Assembly: GCA_038255255.1 (NCBI GenBank)
Contig: JBBSLL010000041.1
Span: 1 to 22,916, forward strand
Direction: 5' to 3'
Source of the DNA: JBBQNY01 sp038255255
Lineage (GTDB): Bacteria; Pseudomonadota; Gammaproteobacteria; Xanthomonadales; Ahniellaceae
Length of the DNA stretch: 22,916 nt
Below the pieces are notes generated by a model, which had not been told where the DNA came from, made no database searches, and saw only the letters and a list, made by a program, of their open reading frames with translations. Of this stretch, positions 1-8,830 are shown in pieces. Made by a program: the position numbers and the translations under genes. Numbering within the stretch: the first letter of the stretch is position 1; every line of letters begins with the position of its first letter.

Positions 1-1888
1 AGGTATCCAGGCTGGCGAGGTCGCCTTTCGCTTCGAGCCACGTCTTGCGGTCCGATGCGCGCTTCTTGGCGAGCAGCATGTCGACCAGTGCCCGCGTCGC
101 CTCGTCGTCGTCGATGTCGAGGCGCACGAGGCGGCGGGTGTCGGGATGGATCGTCGACTCGCGCAACTGCGGAGGATTCATTTCGCCCAGCCCCTTGAAG
201 CGCGTCACGCTGATCGCTCCCTTGATCTTCTCGCGCTCGACACGCTCGAGCAGGATGCGGCGTTCCTCCTCGTCGAGCGCGTAGAACACCTGCTTGCCCA
301 CGTCGACGCGGAACAACGGCGGCATTGCCACGAAGACGTGGCCGGCCAGCACGAGTGCCGGGAAATGCCGCAGGAACAGCGCACACAGAAGAGTCGCGAT
401 GTGGAGGCCATCGGAGTCGGCATCGGCGAGGATGATGACCTTGCCGTAGCGCAGGCCCTCGAGCTTGTTGGAACCCGGGTCGCAGCCGATAGCCACGGCG
501 AGATCATGGACTTCCGTCGATGCGAGGACCGCGGAAGATTCCACTTCCCACGTGTTGAGGATCTTTCCGCGCAGTGGCAGCACGGCCTGGAAATCCTTGT
601 CGCGCGCCTGCTTCGCCGAGCCGCCCGCAGAGTCCCCCTCGACCAGGAACAATTCGGTGCGCGCAAGATCCTGCGACGCGCAATCGGCGAGCTTGCCGGG
701 CAGGGCCGGGCCCGAGGTGATCTTCTTGCGCACCACGATCTTGCCCTGCTTGAGGCGATCCTGCGCGCGTTCGATTGCCAGCGCGGCGATGCGCTCGCCG
801 ATGGCGACGTGCGCGTTGAGCCACAGCGAGAAACTGTCGTGCGCGATGGTCTCGACCAGCGCCGCGGCGTGGCGAGAGCTGAGGCGTTCCTTGGTCTGTC
901 CGGAAAATTGCGGGTCGCGCAGCTTGACGGACAACACGAAACTCAGGCGATCCCACACGTCCTCGGCCGCGAGCTTGATCCCGCGTGGCAGGAGGTTGCG
1001 GAAGTCGCAGAATTCGCGCAGCGCGTCGGTCAGCCCGGTGCGCAGGCCGTTGACGTGCGTGCCGTGTTGCGCGGTGGGGATGAGGTTGACGTAGCTTTCC
1101 TGCACGAGTTCGCCGTCGACGTGCCAGGCGATCGCGAAATCCGCGAACTCGCCGTCGCGCTGCATGCCAGCCAGCAGCGGTGCGTCGGGCAGCGTTTCGA
1201 ACTCGGCGAGCTGCGACCCGAGATAGTCCCGCAGGCCGTTCTCGTAAAACCATTCGATCGATTCGCCCGAGGCTTCGTCGCGCAGCGCCACCGTGAGTCC
1301 AGGACACAGCACTGCCTTGGCGCGCAGTACGTGCTTGAGTCGCGGCAGGGAGAACTTCGGCGTGTCGAAATATTTCGGGTCGGGCCAGAAGCGCAGCCGT
1401 GTACCGGTATTGCGTTTGCCTACCGCGCCGAGCGCCTGCAAGGCGGTGGTCGGCGCCCCATCGCGGTAGCTCTGGGCAAACTCGCTGCCATCGCGGCGGA
1501 TCACGACTTCCAGGCGACTCGACAGCGCATTGACCACCGAAACGCCGACGCCATGCAGTCCACCGGCGAAACTGTAGTTGCGGCCCGAGAACTTTCCGCC
1601 CGCGTGCAGGCGCGTCAGGATCAGTTCCACGCCGGGTACGCCTTCCTCGGGGTGCACATCGACCGGCATGCCACGGCCGTTGTCGGTCACTTCCAGCGAG
1701 CCGTCCGCGTAGAGAACGACGGCAATCTGCCGGGCGAACCCTGAAATCGCCTCGTCGACCGCGTTGTCGACGACCTCCTGCGCGAGATGGTTCGGACGCG
1801 TGGTGTCCGTGTACATGCCAGGGCGGCGCTTGACCGGGTCCAGCCCGGAAAGGACTTCGATATCGGCGGCGGAATAGCGCTGGGTCAT
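1..1888 (-). CDS. parE: DNA topoisomerase IV subunit B (3' end cut by window edge)
   Basis: ATPase subunit of topoisomerase IV, which with ParC decatenates daughter chromosomes. The minus-strand frame opens at ATG 1888 (MTQRYSAADIEVLSGLDPVK) and stays open to the window edge, giving 629 codons; E. coli ParE is about 630 residues, so only a few residues are missing. The GHKL ATPase part shows VDNAVDEA, DNGRGMPV and GGLHGVGVSVVNALS. The Toprim part shows EGDSAGGSAKQARD (Glu near residue 417) followed by DADSDG. The absence of the roughly 170-residue Toprim insert of proteobacterial GyrB, the total length, and the ParE-like run YFDTPKFSLPRLKHVL favour ParE over GyrB. No in-frame ATG or GTG lies just upstream and no clear Shine-Dalgarno is seen. 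It diverges from pyrG across a 144-base gap, in which I see no convincing promoter pair. Confidence 0.96.
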   Translation of the reverse strand, partial: MTQRYSAADIEVLSGLDPVKRRPGMYTDTTRPNHLAQEVVDNAVDEAISGFARQIAVVLYADGSLEVTDNGRGMPVDVHPEEGVPGVELILTRLHAGGKFSGRNYSFAGGLHGVGVSVVNALSSRLEVVIRRDGSEFAQSYRDGAPTTALQALGAVGKRNTGTRLRFWPDPKYFDTPKFSLPRLKHVLRAKAVLCPGLTVALRDEASGESIEWFYENGLRDYLGSQLAEFETLPDAPLLAGMQRDGEFADFAIAWHVDGELVQESYVNLIPTAQHGTHVNGLRTGLTDALREFCDFRNLLPRGIKLAAEDVWDRLSFVLSVKLRDPQFSGQTKERLSSRHAAALVETIAHDSFSLWLNAHVAIGERIAALAIERAQDRLKQGKIVVRKKITSGPALPGKLADCASQDLARTELFLVEGDSAGGSAKQARDKDFQAVLPLRGKILNTWEVESSAVLASTEVHDLAVAIGCDPGSNKLEGLRYGKVIILADADSDGLHIATLLCALFLRHFPALVLAGHVFVAMPPLFRVDVGKQVFYALDEEERRILLERVEREKIKGAISVTRFKGLGEMNPPQLRESTIHPDTRRLVRLDIDDDEATRALVDMLLAKKRASDRKTWLEAKGDLASLDT

Positions 1889-2032
1889 TGCGTGGGGGCA
1901 GTTCTGGAGTTTCGTCCCGCAGGATAAATGACTCCGACGACATTACCCATGCCGCTCACGATCCGGCGCCCCGGCGATGCTCCGGCGGTTTCCCGGCTAA
2001 ACTCCACACTTCGCTGCTGAGCTTTTTCGCGC

Positions 2033-3697
2033 ATGACCCCCCTCATTTTCGTCACCGGCGGCGTGGTTTCCTCCCTCGGCAAGGGCATCGCGGCCGCCTC
2101 GCTCGGTGCCATCCTCGAAGCGCGCGGTCTGTCCGTGACGATGATGAAGCTCGATCCCTACATCAACGTCGATCCGGGCACCATGAGTCCGTACCAGCAC
2201 GGCGAGGTCTATGTGCTGGATGACGGCGCCGAAACCGACCTGGACCTCGGCCATTACGAGCGATTCGTGCGCACTCGCCTGACGCGGCGCAACGCGATCA
2301 CCACCGGGCAGGTCTACGAGAACGTGATCCGGCGCGAGCGGCGCGGTGATTACCTGGGCGCGACCGTGCAGGTCATCCCGCATATCACCGACGAGATCAA
2401 GCGTCAGATCGAGGCCGCGACCGCAGGTTTCGACGTCGCGTTGATCGAGATCGGCGGCACCGTGGGCGATATCGAGTCGCTGCCGTTCCTCGAGGCGATC
2501 CGCCAGTTCCGCGTAGAGCGCGGCGCGGACCAGACGATGTACCTGCACCTGACGCTGGTGCCGTACATCAAGGCCGCCGGCGAGATCAAGACGAAGCCAA
2601 CGCAACACTCCGTCAAGGAGCTCCGCTCGATCGGCATCCAGGCCGACGTCCTGCTCTGCAGGTGCGAGCTGCCCTTGCCCGATGCGGAACGGCGCAAGAT
2701 CGCGCTGTTCACCAACGTTCCCGAAAAAGCCGTGATCTCGGCGGTCGACCACGACTGCATCTACGCCATTCCCGAGTGGCTGCATTCGCAGGGACTGGAC
2801 GACATCGTCGTGAAGCAGCTCGGGCTGACAGCGCACGCCCCGGACCTCAGCGACTGGCAGCGCGTCGTCGCCACGGCGCGCGCGCCGCGTGACAAGGTGC
2901 GCATCGCCATCTGCGGCAAGTACGTCGAACACAAGGACGCGTACAAGTCGCTGGGCGAGGCGCTGCGCCACGGCGGGCTCGCGCACGCGCTGGAAGTCGA
3001 ACTCACGTGGCTCGAGTCCGAGCAGATCGAGGCCGAGGGCGCCGAGGCCGCGCTGCGCGGAGTGGACGCGATCCTCGTTCCGGGCGGCTTCGGCGAGCGC
3101 GGTTTCGAAGGCAAGGTGGATGCCGCGCGCCACGCACGCGAACACGGCGTGCCGTATTTCGGCATCTGCTATGGCATGCACGCGGCGGTGGTCGAATTCG
3201 CGCGAAACATCGCCGGCCTGGCCGGTGCGAACAGCACCGAGAACTCGAAGGCGACGATCGACCCGGTCATCGCGCTGATCACCGAGTGGACCACCGAGGA
3301 CGGCGCCACGGAGCGTCGCTCCGATGCCTCCGATCTCGGCGGCACGATGCGCCTGGGCTCGCAGAAATGCCGGCTTGCCGCCGGATCGCTGGCGCGTTCG
3401 CTTTATCGCAAAGACGTTGTCAGCGAGCGGCATCGCCACCGCTACGAGTTCAACAATCGCTATCGCGATCGCTTCGAGCAGCTCGGCATGCGCATGGCAG
3501 GCGTGTCGATGGACGAGAATCTCGTTGAAATGATCGAGCTGCCCGACCATCCCTGGTTCCTGGCGTGCCAGTTCCATCCCGAGTTCACCTCGACGCCGCG
3601 CGACGGGCACCCGTTGTTCGCGGGCTTCGTCGCCGCGGCGCGCGACTATCGCGCCATCCGTTCGGCGCCCCGACTCGCCAGCGACGCCGCGGCATGA
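2033..3697 (+). CDS. pyrG: CTP synthase (glutamine-hydrolysing)
   Basis: Converts UTP to CTP using ATP and glutamine ammonia; cytosolic pyrimidine biosynthesis. The protein is 554 residues against 545 in E. coli. The N-terminal synthetase domain begins FVTGGVVSSLGKG (P-loop) and contains KLDPYINVDPGTMSP and EIGGTVGDIESLPF. The C-terminal class I glutamine amidotransferase domain has VPGGFGERG, nucleophile Cys379 (GICYGM, where many homologues have GICLGM), and the His515/Glu517 pair in CQFHPEF. All three fall at the E. coli numbering. The start at 2033 fits the family N-terminus, although there is no good Shine-Dalgarno. Its stop overlaps the kdsA start as ATGA (3694-3697), so it is probably the first gene of the long plus-strand operon. 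Confidence 0.98.
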   Translation: MTPLIFVTGGVVSSLGKGIAAASLGAILEARGLSVTMMKLDPYINVDPGTMSPYQHGEVYVLDDGAETDLDLGHYERFVRTRLTRRNAITTGQVYENVIRRERRGDYLGATVQVIPHITDEIKRQIEAATAGFDVALIEIGGTVGDIESLPFLEAIRQFRVERGADQTMYLHLTLVPYIKAAGEIKTKPTQHSVKELRSIGIQADVLLCRCELPLPDAERRKIALFTNVPEKAVISAVDHDCIYAIPEWLHSQGLDDIVVKQLGLTAHAPDLSDWQRVVATARAPRDKVRIAICGKYVEHKDAYKSLGEALRHGGLAHALEVELTWLESEQIEAEGAEAALRGVDAILVPGGFGERGFEGKVDAARHAREHGVPYFGICYGMHAAVVEFARNIAGLAGANSTENSKATIDPVIALITEWTTEDGATERRSDASDLGGTMRLGSQKCRLAAGSLARSLYRKDVVSERHRHRYEFNNRYRDRFEQLGMRMAGVSMDENLVEMIELPDHPWFLACQFHPEFTSTPRDGHPLFAGFVAAARDYRAIRSAPRLASDAAA

Positions 3698-4527
3698 AAC
3701 TTTGCGGCTTCGAGGTCGGCCTCGATCGACCCTTTTTCCTGATTGCAGGTCCTTGCGTCATCGAGTCGATGCAGCTGCAGCTCGATACCGCCGGCACGCT
3801 TAAAGAGATCACCGGCTCGCTCGGCATCCCCTTCATCTTCAAGTCGAGCTTCGACAAGGCCAACCGGACGTCCGGCACGAGCTTCCGCGGCCCGGGGCTG
3901 GAAGAGGGCTTGAAAGTCCTCGCAGAAGTCAAACGCCAGATCGGCGTGCCGGTATTGACCGACGTGCACGAATACACCCCGATGGACGAGGTCGCCTCCG
4001 TCGTCGACGTGCTGCAGACGCCGGCATTCCTTTGCCGCCAGACGGATTTCATCCAGAAGGTCGCGAGCGCGGGCCGGCCGGTCAACATCAAGAAGGGCCA
4101 GTTCCTGTCGCCATGGGAAATGAAGCACGTCGCCTCGAAAGCGCAGGCGACGGGCAACACGCAGATCATGGTCTGCGAGCGCGGCGCCTCGTTCGGCTAC
4201 AACAACCTCGTGTCCGACATGCGGTCGCTTGCGGTGATGCGCGATACCGGCTGCCCGGTGGTGTTCGATGCAACGCATTCGGTGCAGTTGCCAGGTGGGG
4301 CGGATGGCAAGTCCGGCGGCCAGCGCGAGTTCGTGCCGGTCCTCGCGCGTGCTGCGGTCGCGGTTGGAATCTCTGGCCTTTTTATGGAAACGCACCCCGA
4401 TCCCGACAAGGCGCTCAGCGACGGCCCCAATGCATGGCCGCTGGGCCAGATGCGCGCGTTGCTCGAAACCCTCAAGGCGCTCGACGAAGTGACCAAGCGC
4501 TGCGGCTTCCTGGAGTCGGTTGCTTGA
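3694..4527 (+). CDS. kdsA: 3-deoxy-8-phosphooctulonate synthase (Kdo8P synthase), metal-dependent type
   Basis: Condenses phosphoenolpyruvate with arabinose 5-phosphate to Kdo 8-phosphate for the LPS inner core. The protein is 277 residues, starting at the ATG that overlaps the pyrG stop; the open frame extends 43 codons further upstream, but the family N-terminus (MKLCGFEVG) fits 3694. Conserved blocks are GPCVIES, FKSSFDKANRTS, PVLTDVHEYTP, NIKKGQFLSPWEM, FGYNNLVSDMRSL and HPDPDKALSDGPNAWPL. Cys21, His195, Glu232 and Asp243 are spaced exactly as the metal ligands Cys11, His185, Glu222 and Asp233 of the Aquifex aeolicus enzyme. The E. coli metal-independent enzyme has Asn where Cys21 lies. 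This therefore looks like a class II (metal-requiring) enzyme, as in Xanthomonas. Confidence 0.97.
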   Translation: MKLCGFEVGLDRPFFLIAGPCVIESMQLQLDTAGTLKEITGSLGIPFIFKSSFDKANRTSGTSFRGPGLEEGLKVLAEVKRQIGVPVLTDVHEYTPMDEVASVVDVLQTPAFLCRQTDFIQKVASAGRPVNIKKGQFLSPWEMKHVASKAQATGNTQIMVCERGASFGYNNLVSDMRSLAVMRDTGCPVVFDATHSVQLPGGADGKSGGQREFVPVLARAAVAVGISGLFMETHPDPDKALSDGPNAWPLGQMRALLETLKALDEVTKRCGFLESVA

Positions 4528-4562
4528 ACCCGATTGCGAATAGCCGGGGCAGCAAAAGAACA

Positions 4563-4630
4563 ATGAGCGAGCGACCAGCGGGACGATCGGGCTTCGATGA
4601 ACTGTCCAAATTCCTGAGACTGAAAGCAAA

Positions 4631-4634
<4 letters not shown>
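4563..4634 (+). CDS. Possible 23-residue small protein or leader ORF coupled to eno
   Basis: A short frame from ATG 4563 to TGA 4634 encodes MSERPAGRSG followed by FDELSKFLRLKAK (23 residues). Its stop overlaps the eno start as ATGA, the same junction used between known genes in this operon. The peptide is basic at its C-terminus and has a short amphipathic-looking stretch (DELSKFLRL). There is no strong Shine-Dalgarno before the ATG, only a purine-rich AAAAGAA. It fills most of the 103-base kdsA-eno gap. I do not recognise it. It could be a real small protein, a translational-coupling leader for enolase, or chance. The junction is seen directly; coding status is inference. Confidence 0.35.
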
Positions 4635-5932
<1,298 letters not shown>

Positions 5933-5947
5933 GAGGTCCGATTGGCC

Positions 5948-6268
5948 ATGCGCCCCGTTGTCGCGCTGCGCTGGACGGTGCTCGTGCTGGTCGTCCTCGT
6001 CGTTGCCTTGCAGTTGCGGCTGTGGACCGGCACCGCCGGCATGCCGGGCGTGCAGAGGCTCGAGGACCGCATTGCACGCCAGCGCGCAGAGAACGAGGCA
6101 CTGCGCCAGCGCAATGACGCACTCGCGGCGGATGTTGCGGACCTCAAGTCGGGCCAGGAAGCCATCGAGGACCGTGCGCGCCAGGAACTCGGCATGACCA
6201 GGCCCGGGGAGACTTTCTACCAGGTGATTGAAGCCACGCCGCCGGAAGCCACCTCCGAAAGCAGGTAA
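5948..6268 (+). CDS. ftsB: Cell division protein FtsB (septum formation initiator)
   Basis: Small bitopic inner-membrane protein that forms the FtsQLB complex and helps trigger septal peptidoglycan synthesis. From ATG 5948 it is 106 residues: a short cytoplasmic N-terminus, one transmembrane helix (about residues 5-23, rich in V and L), a periplasmic coiled coil with heptad character (about residues 35-65), and the family signature GQEAIEDRARQELGMTRPGETFY. E. coli FtsB is 103 residues with the same closing motif. A GAGAGG sequence at 5931-5936, overlapping the eno stop, is spaced better for TTG 5942 (which would add two residues) than for ATG 5948, so the exact start is uncertain. It lies 15 bases after eno, probably co-transcribed. 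Confidence 0.93.
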   Translation: MRPVVALRWTVLVLVVLVVALQLRLWTGTAGMPGVQRLEDRIARQRAENEALRQRNDALAADVADLKSGQEAIEDRARQELGMTRPGETFYQVIEATPPEATSESR

Positions 6269-6336
6269 AGCCGAAGGGCGACACCGGCCGCGCACAGGTT
6301 GGCTCTCCAGGTGCTGGCAATAAGAGATTTGGTAGA

Positions 6337-6386
6337 GCGGAGCTGGGCTCCGCCGGTCTTGCCCGCCGGCCAGATCCGGATTTTTT
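6337..6386 (+). terminator. Hairpin cluster with T6 tract between ftsB and ispD (weak terminator or attenuator)
   Basis: In the 164-base ftsB-ispD gap, 6337-6343 (GCGGAGC) pairs perfectly with 6347-6353 (GCTCCGC) around a 3-base loop. Further on, CCGG 6366-6369 pairs with CCGG 6376-6379, followed after one base by six T at 6381-6386. The stem beside the T tract is only 4 bp, so full termination is doubtful. Partial termination or mRNA processing is possible. This is inference from base pairing only. Confidence 0.25.
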
Positions 6387-6432
6387 GGACTGCGCCTCGC
6401 ATTGGGGGCGCCGGCGATGGCAAGCTGCGGCA

Positions 6433-7149
6433 ATGAACACAGTCAATCCGCTCTGGTGTGTCGTCCCCGCCGCAGGACGCGGTGCACGCTTCGGCAGCGC
6501 ACTGCCGAAGCAGTACCAGTTGTTCGGGGCCACGCCCTTGTTGCTGGTGACCCTGCGCCGGCTGGCCGCGCATCCTTCCATCGCGGGGCTGGTCGTGGTC
6601 CTGGCGAAGGACGATCCCCATTGGCCGAAGCTTGGCCAACTCGGTGGCAAACCCGTGTTGACAGCAGAGGGGGGCGAGGAACGCGCCGATTCGGTGCTTT
6701 CGGGACTTCGGGTCCTGCGCGACAGTGGCGTAGTCACGGGCAAGGACTGGGTCATAGTGCACGATGCAGCCCGGCCCTGCGTGACCAATGGCGATATCGA
6801 CCGACTCATCGAGAAGGGTTCGATGCATCAGTACGGCGCGCTGCTGGCGTGTCCGGTGCGGGACAGCCTGAAGCGCGTGATCGGCGAACACACGCTGGAG
6901 AGCAGCGGAGCCGTGTCGCGGGCGGGGCTCTGGCGCGCGCAGACGCCGCAGATGTTCCGGCTGGCCGAGTTGATCGAGAACCTGATGAGCGCAATCGAAG
7001 CCAGTTCTCCCGAGGACCCTGTCACTGACGAGGCCTCCGCCTATGAGCACCATGGTTGCTTCCCGCTGGTGGTCGAGGGATCGGCGAGCAACATCAAGGT
7101 GACCACGGCCGACGACCTGCACATGGCGATCCGGTTGACGGCGGGATGA
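6433..7149 (+). CDS. ispD: 2-C-methyl-D-erythritol 4-phosphate cytidylyltransferase
   Basis: Third step of the MEP isoprenoid pathway: MEP plus CTP gives CDP-ME plus diphosphate. The protein is 238 residues from ATG 6433 (E. coli 236). The nucleotide-binding N-terminus reads VVPAAGRGARFGSALPKQY, followed by VHDAARPCV and RAQTPQMFRL, then a C-terminal VEGSASNIKVTTADDL, all typical of IspD. An in-frame TTG at 6385 would add 16 residues not seen in the family and is less likely. No clear Shine-Dalgarno. Its stop overlaps the next start as ATGA (7146-7149). Unlike most gammaproteobacteria, it is not directly followed by ispF; an arginase-fold gene lies between. Confidence 0.96.
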   Translation: MNTVNPLWCVVPAAGRGARFGSALPKQYQLFGATPLLLVTLRRLAAHPSIAGLVVVLAKDDPHWPKLGQLGGKPVLTAEGGEERADSVLSGLRVLRDSGVVTGKDWVIVHDAARPCVTNGDIDRLIEKGSMHQYGALLACPVRDSLKRVIGEHTLESSGAVSRAGLWRAQTPQMFRLAELIENLMSAIEASSPEDPVTDEASAYEHHGCFPLVVEGSASNIKVTTADDLHMAIRLTAG

Positions 7150-8225
7150 AGCCTCCGCGACTGACGGCGCCCGATCTCGATGCGCTCACCTCGGCACGTG
7201 CGGGAGAGCGCAAGCTCGGCGAAGTGACCTGGCGTGCACCCGAGGGCGCGGAATGGGAAGCATCGATCGGACTCGCGCGGTCGGCAGGCGTGCGTTTCGT
7301 TTTGATGGGTGTGCCGGAGGACGTGGGCGTGCGTGCCAATCTCGGCGTCACGGGCGCGCGCGACGGCTGGGCCTGCGCACTGCCGGGCATCGCCAACGTC
7401 CAGTCGAACAGGTTCCTTTCCGGTTCCGACGTATGGATTGCGGGAGCGCTGGACATCGCCGACTTGTGCGACCGCGCAGAATCCGTGCGCCGCGATGCAA
7501 TGGAGGCCGACGCGCTGCGCGCCATGGTCGCGGAACTGGACAGCACCCTCGAAGCCGCACTGTTGCCCTTGTTCGCCGCGGGCCTGCATCCGATCGTGAT
7601 CGGCGGTGGCAACAACAACTCCTTGCCGATCATCCGCGCGCTGGCCCAATGCGAGCGCGCCACGCGACCGGACTCGCGCATCCACGTGCTCAACTGCGAT
7701 CCGCACGCCGACTTCCGCGCACCGGAAGGACGGCACAGCGGCAACCCGTTCCGCTACGCGATCGAGGAGGGCACCCTCGATCGCTACTTCGCGCTGCTGC
7801 TGCACAAGAGCTACAACAGCGAGTCGATAATTGCCGCGATGCAGGCGGCCAGCGAGAAGCAACCGCGCGTGGCGTGGAACTGGCTGGAAGACGTGCTCGA
7901 GGGAATTCTGGATATCGACGATGCCCTGGAACAGGCCATCGCATTCGTGGAGGGCGGCACGGCAATCGGCCTCGAACTCGATTGCGACGCCATCGCCGGG
8001 TTTCCGACCAGCGCCTACACACCGAGCGGACTGCACGTGGAACAGGCGCGGCGACTGATGCTCCTTGCCGCGCGCCGGCTGAAGCCGCGTTACCTGCACC
8101 TTTCGGAAGCCGCGCCCTCGCGGACCGCCGACGGCGAGTCGTTCGCGCGCAAGACACTCGCTTACCTGGTGACGGATCACCTGCGCGCCATGGGCGCGGC
8201 GGGCATGTCCTCCAGCAGCCGCTAG
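7146..8225 (+). CDS. Arginase/formimidoylglutamase-fold protein with an altered metal site
   Basis: 359-residue member of the ureohydrolase (arginase/agmatinase/formimidoylglutamase) superfamily, whose known members hydrolyse guanidino or formimino groups with two Mn ions. Three superfamily blocks are present: IGGGNNNSLP (about residues 152-161), CDPHADFRAPEGRHSGNPFRYA (Asp185, His187, Asp189), and LELDCDAI (Asp279, Asp281). The EGRHSGN block and the later TPSGLHVEQAR and YLHLSEAAPS resemble formimidoylglutamase-annotated proteins common in Bacteroidetes. The first block normally contains a metal-binding His (GGGH); here it is Asn156. The other expected ligands are present, so activity may be altered, single-metal or lost. 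It starts by ATGA overlap with the ispD stop and sits 101 bases before ispF. No hut genes are nearby, so a histidine-catabolic role is not supported. Substrate unknown. Confidence 0.85.
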   Translation: MKPPRLTAPDLDALTSARAGERKLGEVTWRAPEGAEWEASIGLARSAGVRFVLMGVPEDVGVRANLGVTGARDGWACALPGIANVQSNRFLSGSDVWIAGALDIADLCDRAESVRRDAMEADALRAMVAELDSTLEAALLPLFAAGLHPIVIGGGNNNSLPIIRALAQCERATRPDSRIHVLNCDPHADFRAPEGRHSGNPFRYAIEEGTLDRYFALLLHKSYNSESIIAAMQAASEKQPRVAWNWLEDVLEGILDIDDALEQAIAFVEGGTAIGLELDCDAIAGFPTSAYTPSGLHVEQARRLMLLAARRLKPRYLHLSEAAPSRTADGESFARKTLAYLVTDHLRAMGAAGMSSSSR

Positions 8226-8238
8226 CTGGCCCGTCCCC

Positions 8239-8268
8239 GGCCGGATCATCCGGCCCGCGCGTCTTTTT
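8239..8268 (+). terminator. Possible Rho-independent terminator after the arginase-like gene
   Basis: GGCCGG at 8239-8244 pairs with CCGGCC at 8250-8255 around ATCAT. Five T follow at 8264-8268, after an eight-base GC-rich spacer. The spacer makes it a non-classical terminator. It begins 13 bases after the stop codon of the arginase-like gene, and the later TTGATAAT at 8282-8289 could contribute to a separate ispF promoter, although no matching -35 is visible. Confidence 0.35.
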
Positions 8269-8326
8269 GGATCCAGCCGGGTTGATAATCCGCCACGACG
8301 CGCTGTGCGTCGTCGACCGATCCCAC

Positions 8327-8830
8327 ATGGCCGCATCCGCATCCACCGGTTTCCGCATAGGCCACGGCTTCGATGTGCACGCTTTTGGTCCAGGCGATCA
8401 CGTCATGCTGGGTGGCGTACGCATCCCACACTCGCACGGTCTGATCGCGCACTCGGACGGTGACGTGATCCTGCATGCGCTGTGCGATGCGATGCTCGGG
8501 TCACTCGCCCTGGGAGACATCGGCGTTCACTTCCCGCCTGGCGAAGCCGAGTGGAAAGGCGCCGACAGCAGGGCACTGCTGCGCGAAGTTTCCGTCAAAG
8601 CGGCGCGCGCCGGCTGGCGCGTCGGCAACGTCGACGTCACCGTGATGGCCGAGTCTCCGAAAGTCGGTCCGCATGTCTCGCGCATGCGCGCGTTCATCGC
8701 GCACGACCTCGAGTGCGAAGTCGATGCCATCAGTGTCAAGGCGACGACCACGGAGGGTCTGGGATTTGTCGGCCGCAGCGAGGGCATCGCGGCCACCGTC
8801 GTGGTGTTGCTCGTGGCAGTCGGCGGATGA
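8327..8830 (+). CDS. ispF: 2-C-methyl-D-erythritol 2,4-cyclodiphosphate synthase
   Basis: Fifth step of the MEP pathway: cyclises CDP-ME 2-phosphate to MEcPP with release of CMP; homotrimer with a zinc site. The protein is 167 residues, with an eight-residue N-terminal extension over E. coli IspF (159). Metal ligands Asp16, His18 and His50 (GHGFDVHAFG and DVILHALCDA) match E. coli Asp8, His10 and His42 with a constant offset of eight. Further signatures are GDIGVHFPPG, NVDVTVMAESPK and VKATTTEGLGFVGRSEGIAA. Start ATG 8327 follows the in-frame family N-terminus; the frame is open far upstream, but that part overlaps the previous gene. It ends in an ATGA overlap with truD. Confidence 0.96.
   Translation: MAASASTGFRIGHGFDVHAFGPGDHVMLGGVRIPHSHGLIAHSDGDVILHALCDAMLGSLALGDIGVHFPPGEAEWKGADSRALLREVSVKAARAGWRVGNVDVTVMAESPKVGPHVSRMRAFIAHDLECEVDAISVKATTTEGLGFVGRSEGIAATVVVLLVAVGG

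Noticed and set aside
146..1744. 532-codon open frame on the plus strand across parE
   Set aside because: It is antisense to parE, which is unambiguous by motif content. In GC-rich genomes the third-position G/C bias keeps antisense frames open.
504..1943. 479-codon minus-strand frame overlapping parE out of frame
   Set aside because: Arg/Pro-rich composition and no recognisable domain; it shadows parE in another frame.
1889..2032. Divergent promoters between parE and pyrG (for example TATCCT on the minus strand, TAAACT on the plus strand)
   Set aside because: -10-like hexamers are present but no matching -35 at proper spacing was found, so no site is called.
1997..3610. 537-codon minus-strand frame across pyrG
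   Set aside because: Antisense shadow of a complete CTP synthase gene; His/Asp/Leu-rich translation with no domain.
5942..5947. TTG start for ftsB two codons upstream
   Set aside because: It has better spacing from GAGAGG, but ATG 5948 is preferred as the stronger start codon. The difference is only two residues and is noted in the ftsB entry.
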